The notes under the pieces were generated by a model that made no database searches, was not told the DNA's origin, and saw nothing but the letters and a program-made list of their open reading frames with translations. Source: Candidatus Solincola tengchongensis (GTDB lineage Bacteria > Actinomycetota > Geothermincolia > Geothermincolales > RBG-13-55-18). Taken from it: 9,254 nt of DNA. The first letter of the stretch is position 1; each line of letters starts with the position of its first letter. Of this stretch, positions 5,524-9,254 are shown piece after piece. Made by a program: the position numbers and the translations under genes. Location: contig MU158572.1 of assembly GCA_015711895.1 (NCBI GenBank), positions 1 through 9,254 of the forward strand, written 5' to 3'.

Positions 5524-7651
5524 CGTAGCCCTCCAGGGCTCTTTCGAGGGTCAGCAGTTCCTCGGCGATGACCTGGTTGTCGTACTTTTCGAGCCCGATG
5601 GTCAGCGCGTAGAAGTTTAAGAATTCCCTGAGATTGCCGTCTTCCCTATATATCTCGGCTATCCGGCGCAGGTAATCCGGATCCGGGGCGATGGAATAGG
5701 CTATGAGCAGGAAGCGGAGCGCCTGCTGACGCAGGCCTCTTTCCGCTAGGTAATCCGCCAGTTCCCCGGGGAACTGGGAGAAGAAGGGGATGATGTCGTA
5801 TTCCCTGCGGTTATAGCCGTAATAGGACAAGTCCATGCCGCGCGGTCGGAAACGCTGCCAGAACTCCAGCTGGCGGGCCAGATAACCACCTAGTTCCGGC
5901 TCCGTGCCCTTGGGGAACAGCCTGAAGGTCATCCCCCAGGGGACCATCTCGAAGTGCTCATCCAGATATGCCGGTCTGGTGAGCGTGTGAAAGCTGGTCA
6001 CCTGGGGGTTGGAGGCCACGATGTATTGCACGTAGATGAGCCTCATCTCGTCCATGGACATTCCCCTGTGGATGGGGAGCTCGGAAAGTTCGGGGAAGTT
6101 GAGGTCCGGATACCACTTGTGCAGCGTCTTGGCGTACCAAGTGTTGAAGATGAAGGGATAGATGACGACGTAGATCCTTTTCCGCGACGGAAGGCAGGTC
6201 TCGTAATATTCCATGAGCTGCGTGGGGACGTCGCCCTCCACGAAGATCAGAGAGCCTTCCTCCACGGAAGCCAGGAGGTCGTCTATGTAAGCCTCTCCGA
6301 TGACGTCGTATCTCAGGCTGACCTCGGTGACCGTTTTAGTGGCAGGGAGGATGAAAGGCAAGGAGAGCAGCAGGGCAAGTGTCCAGTTCACGACCCTCAG
6401 GACGTCAGCCCGGAATGGTGTCTTGGAAAGGAATCCCCTTACCCCCTGGCGTATGGCCTCGATTCCCTCCCCGATGAAGAAGAAAAAGAGGATTCCCGGG
6501 AGGAGGTAGAACCTCTCGATGGTGGAGATGTGAAAGGAGCCCAGCAATTTCACGTTGGCCAGGGCTGGGAAGACCACGAAACCACCGATGAAGGCGACGA
6601 TGAGGGGCAGGAAGTCGCCCATCCTCCTTCTGGCCATGCGGAAGGCGCCTATCCCACCCAAGGCCATGCCGAAGGCGCGGGCCTGTGACCCTATGCTCTT
6701 CAGGCAGTCGAGGATGAGATCCAGGCGGTGTTCGGCGCTCACGCCCTTCCAAAGCCTCGCGGTGCCGTAATAGCGCCTGGTCACCACGTTGAGGAAATCC
6801 TTCAATGTCGAGGGGTCGCCGAAGTTCACATAAGGGCCTCGTGAGGCGCTCAACGGGAGATAGACGTAGGGGAGGAGGCCGAGAAGAAAGGCTGTCGTAA
6901 AAAGAGCCGCGAAGCGCACCTTCCTCAGGTTGTGCAAAAGGGGCTGCAGAGCTATGAGGAGGGCGGCGGGGAAGAGGAAAATAATCGTCTGGTGGTTACA
7001 AAGACTAAGTCCTAAGAGGAAGGAGAGGAGGAGCAGGCGGCGCAAGGAACCACTAATGTCTCCCTCCTGCCACCTCTCGCGTGACCTTATCGCCGTGTAC
7101 AGGATGACGACGATGAAGAGGTCGTTGAGGGGGAAGACCTCGGCCATCAGGGAATAGAACCAGAAAAGAGGCGAAAAACCAAGGGCCGCACAGGCGATGG
7201 AAGCAGTGACCCGGCTGCCGGTGATCTTCAAGGTGCAGACGTAAAAGAGGAAAAGCGCCAAGGTATGGTAGATGACCGAGGTGAGGTTGACGCGAAAGGC
7301 GATGTTTCCAAAGGGAAGGCGGGAAAAAAGGAAGCCGATCAGGGTATATAGGGGATAACCGGGAGGGTGCACCACGCCGAGCGAATAACTGCCGGCGACG
7401 AGCTCCGGGGAATCCCCCGCCATGTTCGGGCTGTGGCTGCAGGTATAGAGGTAAAGGAGGAAGAAGAACGTCGTAAGGCCAAAGGCGACAGCCCTGTCCG
7501 CTGAGGACAGCCGGTAGGGGGCAGTGGACCGGTAATACCTCTCGGCTACGGGGGACAGGCGACTAACCGCCCTGCGCAACGCCTCACGGAGGGCACGGAC
7601 GATGCCCTTCTTCGTCCCACCCATGCTCTCCTCAGTGCCCGGTGTTTCCAT
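5513..7651 (-). CDS. DUF2723 / TMEM260-like GT-C protein with helical C-terminal repeats
   Basis: This is a 712-residue protein. A basic N-terminal segment (1-55) precedes the first membrane helix (about 56-71). The DUF2723 signature follows: MAGDSPELVAGSYSLG (77-92) and HPPGYPLYTLIG (95-106), with Asp80 and Glu83 in the outer loop where GT-C enzymes hold their catalytic acid. Several more membrane helices follow to about residue 430, then a soluble outer domain. The last 90 residues form TPR-like helix pairs (FLLIAYSIAPDPDYLRRIAE and on). The animal relative TMEM260 is a protein O-mannosyltransferase using a dolichol-phosphate sugar; many bacterial members remain uncharacterised. The ATG at 7651 has AGGAAGG at 7665-7659, spacing 7. 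A second ATG at 7624 is possible but less well placed. It overlaps YfhO by 11 bases. Acceptor and sugar are unknown; protein, including pilin, is one possibility. Confidence 0.87.
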   Translation of the reverse strand: METPGTEESMGGTKKGIVRALREALRRAVSRLSPVAERYYRSTAPYRLSSADRAVAFGLTTFFFLLYLYTCSHSPNMAGDSPELVAGSYSLGVVHPPGYPLYTLIGFLFSRLPFGNIAFRVNLTSVIYHTLALFLFYVCTLKITGSRVTASIACAALGFSPLFWFYSLMAEVFPLNDLFIVVILYTAIRSRERWQEGDISGSLRRLLLLSFLLGLSLCNHQTIIFLFPAALLIALQPLLHNLRKVRFAALFTTAFLLGLLPYVYLPLSASRGPYVNFGDPSTLKDFLNVVTRRYYGTARLWKGVSAEHRLDLILDCLKSIGSQARAFGMALGGIGAFRMARRRMGDFLPLIVAFIGGFVVFPALANVKLLGSFHISTIERFYLLPGILFFFFIGEGIEAIRQGVRGFLSKTPFRADVLRVVNWTLALLLSLPFILPATKTVTEVSLRYDVIGEAYIDDLLASVEEGSLIFVEGDVPTQLMEYYETCLPSRKRIYVVIYPFIFNTWYAKTLHKWYPDLNFPELSELPIHRGMSMDEMRLIYVQYIVASNPQVTSFHTLTRPAYLDEHFEMVPWGMTFRLFPKGTEPELGGYLARQLEFWQRFRPRGMDLSYYGYNRREYDIIPFFSQFPGELADYLAERGLRQQALRFLLIAYSIAPDPDYLRRIAEIYREDGNLREFLNFYALTIGLEKYDNQVIAEELLTLERALEGYGEE

Positions 7652-7866
7652 CGGACAGCCTTCCTCGGGTCAGGAACGCCTCTCGACCGATGAAGGGGAG
7701 GTCCGCTCGGCTTCCCCCACGCGAACGCCGCGAACGGGGTAAAGGGGAACCACCCGGCTCGCCGCGTCATAACTGCTTATCATGGTATATATTCTTTCCC
7801 CACCCGCTACCGGCCTTCCGGCGGGGTAAGAAACGGACGGAAACGGTGGTCCTTGGAGGTAAGACC
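7652..7866 (-). other. Intergenic region before the DUF2723 gene
   Basis: This 215-base gap probably carries the promoter of the DUF2723-YfhO pair. An AT island at 7771-7797 contains TATATA and, on the minus strand, CATGATAAG. It stands out in GC-rich surroundings, but no convincing -35 was found. A hairpin at 7803-7825 (CCCG/CGGG and CCGG/CCGG arms, CCTT loop) lies upstream of it on the minus strand and lacks a T tract. A 66-codon frame starting with TTG at 7870 has no ribosome binding site and was not called. Confidence 0.3.
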
Positions 7867-8643
7867 TCAAAACAATCCCCGGTAGAGCGCCCAGATCCTC
7901 TCACCGAACATCAAGGCCAGAAAGGCACCCAGGGCCAGGAAGGGCCCGAATGGTATGCGTGACTTCCTGTCTCTGCGGCCCGCGACAATGAGGGCTATGC
8001 CGGCTAGTGAGCCGGTGAGGAAGGCCAGGAATAGGGCCGTCAGTTGTTGGAACCCGAGAAAGATCCCCGTGAAGGCGGCCAGTTTGGCGTCCCCCATACC
8101 CATGCCTCGGGGCAGGAGGAGGGCGAGGAGTCCCAATGGAACGCCCCCTATGGCCAGGCCGGCCAAGCTGCGAAGGATGATCCAGACATCTCCTCTAGCC
8201 AGGGCTACAACCCCCATGGCCGCCAGGCCCAGGGGTATGGAGGGGTAGATCACGCGGTTGGGGATTATCTGGCGCTGCAGGTCGATCGCCGAGACGATGA
8301 TCAGGATGGTGATCAGGAAGAGGTGGGGCACGAGTTCCGCACGCCACTCGAACCCCAGCCTGGCGAATACGGTCAGGAAAAGGAGCCCACTGGCCAGCTC
8401 CACGAGAGGATAACGGAAAGAAATGGCCTCCCCGCATCTCCGGCAGCGCCCGCGGAGGAGGACGAAGCTCAAGATGGGGATGTTGTCATACCAGGCGATC
8501 TGGGATTGGCAGCGGGGGCAGAAGGAGCGTGGCGACCAGAGGGATATTCCCTCCGGGATGCGGTAGGCGGCGACGTTGTCGAAGCTACCCACCGCCAGAC
8601 CAAAAAGAAACACGATCGCCGATCCGTAGATCTTCCATCCCAT
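7867..8643 (-). CDS. pilD: Prepilin peptidase / N-methyltransferase (A24A, PilD-like)
   Basis: This is a bifunctional inner-membrane aspartic protease that cuts the leader of type IV prepilins after Gly and methylates the new N-terminal residue. The 258-residue product has the N-terminal GSFDNVAAYRIP (19-30), a zinc-binding cytoplasmic loop with CPRC (42-45) and CRRC (67-70), then the two catalytic aspartates, Asp121 in SAIDLQRQIIPN and Asp185 in GMGMGDAKL. Membrane helices surround these. Length and order match the PilD/ComC family. The position after GSF is Asp22 where many members have Leu. The ATG at 8643 begins where homology begins; a weak GGTGAG lies before it. The frame runs open to 8826, but the extra 61 residues are Arg/Gly/Ser-rich and unlike the family. 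The pilin at 2628 is the obvious local substrate. Confidence 0.92.
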   Translation of the reverse strand: MGWKIYGSAIVFLFGLAVGSFDNVAAYRIPEGISLWSPRSFCPRCQSQIAWYDNIPILSFVLLRGRCRRCGEAISFRYPLVELASGLLFLTVFARLGFEWRAELVPHLFLITILIIVSAIDLQRQIIPNRVIYPSIPLGLAAMGVVALARGDVWIILRSLAGLAIGGVPLGLLALLLPRGMGMGDAKLAAFTGIFLGFQQLTALFLAFLTGSLAGIALIVAGRRDRKSRIPFGPFLALGAFLALMFGERIWALYRGLF

Positions 8644-9051
8644 GGACTCACCAGGCCTCGACTCGGAACGCGTCTCTCGGGAATGGCCCCTTCCTCGGCC
8701 TTCAGGACCGACGGACGATCCACCCGCCCCTTGACTCGGGCGCGGCGGCCACCTTTTCGGTGCATCAATCGAATATTCGGCCCGTCCCCGTTTTGAGTTA
8801 ACCCGACCTGGAATCCCCTCGGCCACTCGCCTCGTCCCGAGGGCTGAACTGAGGGTGTCTGCGCATTTGCAAGAGCATGCCCCTGGCCCCTTGGGACGAG
8901 CATGTCAGGCCTGCGGCGCGAGCCAGGGGGGCACACCTTCATGAGCTCCGACCCCGCATTATGTGCGCGTCCCGTGACGATAAACGGCGGGTGGCATTCC
9001 GGACGCTCGCTCGCGGTCTTCATGGCAGGGTCACGGAGCGGGGTGTGCGAG
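8644..9051. other. Intergenic region, no gene seen
   Basis: About 408 bases between the prepilin peptidase and the right-edge gene. All frames that cross it are GC-driven open stretches without ribosome binding sites or recognisable content. An imperfect inverted repeat, CTCGTCCCGAGG (8831-8842) and CCTTGGGACGAG (8889-8900), has 11 of 12 positions complementary. No clear promoter for the peptidase was found. Confidence 0.4.
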
Positions 9052-9254
9052 TCATGGCCCCGTTTCCTCCCGCATGCGCTTCATGAGTGGACCGTCTTCC
9101 CTCCAGGTGTAGCAGCTTCCCATGATACCTAGGCGAATAGCCTGCTCGCGCATCATGCGCACCGCCTTTTCGCCGCCGCCGAACCTGTGCACCAGAAGGG
9201 CACCCCTTCCCTGCACGCTGACGTGCCCCAGGTTGGGCACCGGGCCGGCGAGGT
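9052..9254 (-). CDS. C-terminal end of a gene of unknown function (cut by window edge)
   Basis: The frame is open from the right edge to TGA at 9054-9052, about 66 codons. The product end looks like real protein: VPNLGHVSVQGRGALLVHRF, then GGGEKAVRMMREQAIRLG, a GSCYTW segment, and a charged Met/Arg-rich helix ending MREETGP. Third codon positions are mostly G or C, as in the neighbouring genes. I do not recognise the family. It reads in the same direction as the peptidase, but the 408-base gap argues against a tight operon. The start lies outside the window. Confidence 0.55.
   Translation of the reverse strand, partial: LAGPVPNLGHVSVQGRGALLVHRFGGGEKAVRMMREQAIRLGIMGSCYTWREDGPLMKRMREETGP

Noticed and set aside
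5954..6688. 244-codon plus-strand frame inside the DUF2723 gene
   Set aside because: Antisense shadow of a recognised gene, with no start signal.
7670..7870. 66-codon minus-strand frame between peptidase and DUF2723 gene
   Set aside because: It starts with TTG, has no ribosome binding site and no recognisable content.
8044..8796. 250-codon plus-strand frame over the prepilin peptidase
   Set aside because: Antisense shadow of a recognised gene in GC-rich DNA.
8644..8826. 61-residue N-terminal extension of the prepilin peptidase
   Set aside because: The extension is Arg/Gly/Ser-rich, lacks a ribosome binding site, and family similarity begins at the ATG at 8643.
8972..9036. CCGTGAC/GTCACGG inverted repeat
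   Set aside because: Only 7 bp with a loop of about 50 bases, no extension of the arms; expected by chance in GC-rich DNA.
1..9254. CRISPR arrays, tRNA or rRNA genes, complete insertion sequences
   Set aside because: No regularly spaced repeats, no cloverleaf, and no transposase with terminal repeats were found on reading both strands.

Overview
The window is GC-rich bacterial DNA with strong AGGAGG-type ribosome binding sites, some GTG starts, and overlapping gene ends. It combines a type IV pilin, a prepilin peptidase, and enzymes of lipid-linked sugar transfer. Taxonomy cannot be settled from this sequence. High GC, an apparent sigma-28/WhiG-class promoter and the gene mix would fit a deep-branching actinobacterial or similar environmental lineage, but this is an inference.

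Layout. Bases 1-420 hold no secure gene, only an open frame running off the left edge on the minus strand. A plus-strand block follows: a GtrB/CsbB/DPM1-like polyprenyl-phosphate glycosyltransferase (421-1470), a SAM-dependent methyltransferase overlapping it by 32 bases (1439-2197), then two doubtful mini-ORFs joined by ATGA overlaps in an AT-richer stretch. Next come a probable sigma-28-type promoter, a short type IV pilin gene (2628-2978) and a textbook intrinsic terminator (3001-3032). Converging on this from the right, on the minus strand, are the prepilin peptidase (8643-7867), a DUF2723/TMEM260-like GT-C enzyme (7651-5513) and a YfhO-family GT-C enzyme (5523-3247). The last two overlap by 11 bases. 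A gene end of unknown function enters from the right edge (9254-9052).

Working together. The pilin needs the prepilin peptidase to remove its leader and methylate the new N-terminus. The GT2 enzyme would charge a polyprenyl phosphate with a sugar on the cytoplasmic face. DUF2723 and YfhO proteins belong to families that transfer sugars from such lipids on the outer face. CsbB plus YfhO glycosylate lipoteichoic acid in Bacillus, and TMEM260 O-mannosylates proteins in vertebrates. The arrangement suggests a surface glycosylation module next to pilin production and processing, possibly acting on the pilin itself. That link is inferred from neighbourhood. No flippase, pilus motor (PilB/T/C) or secretin is in the window.
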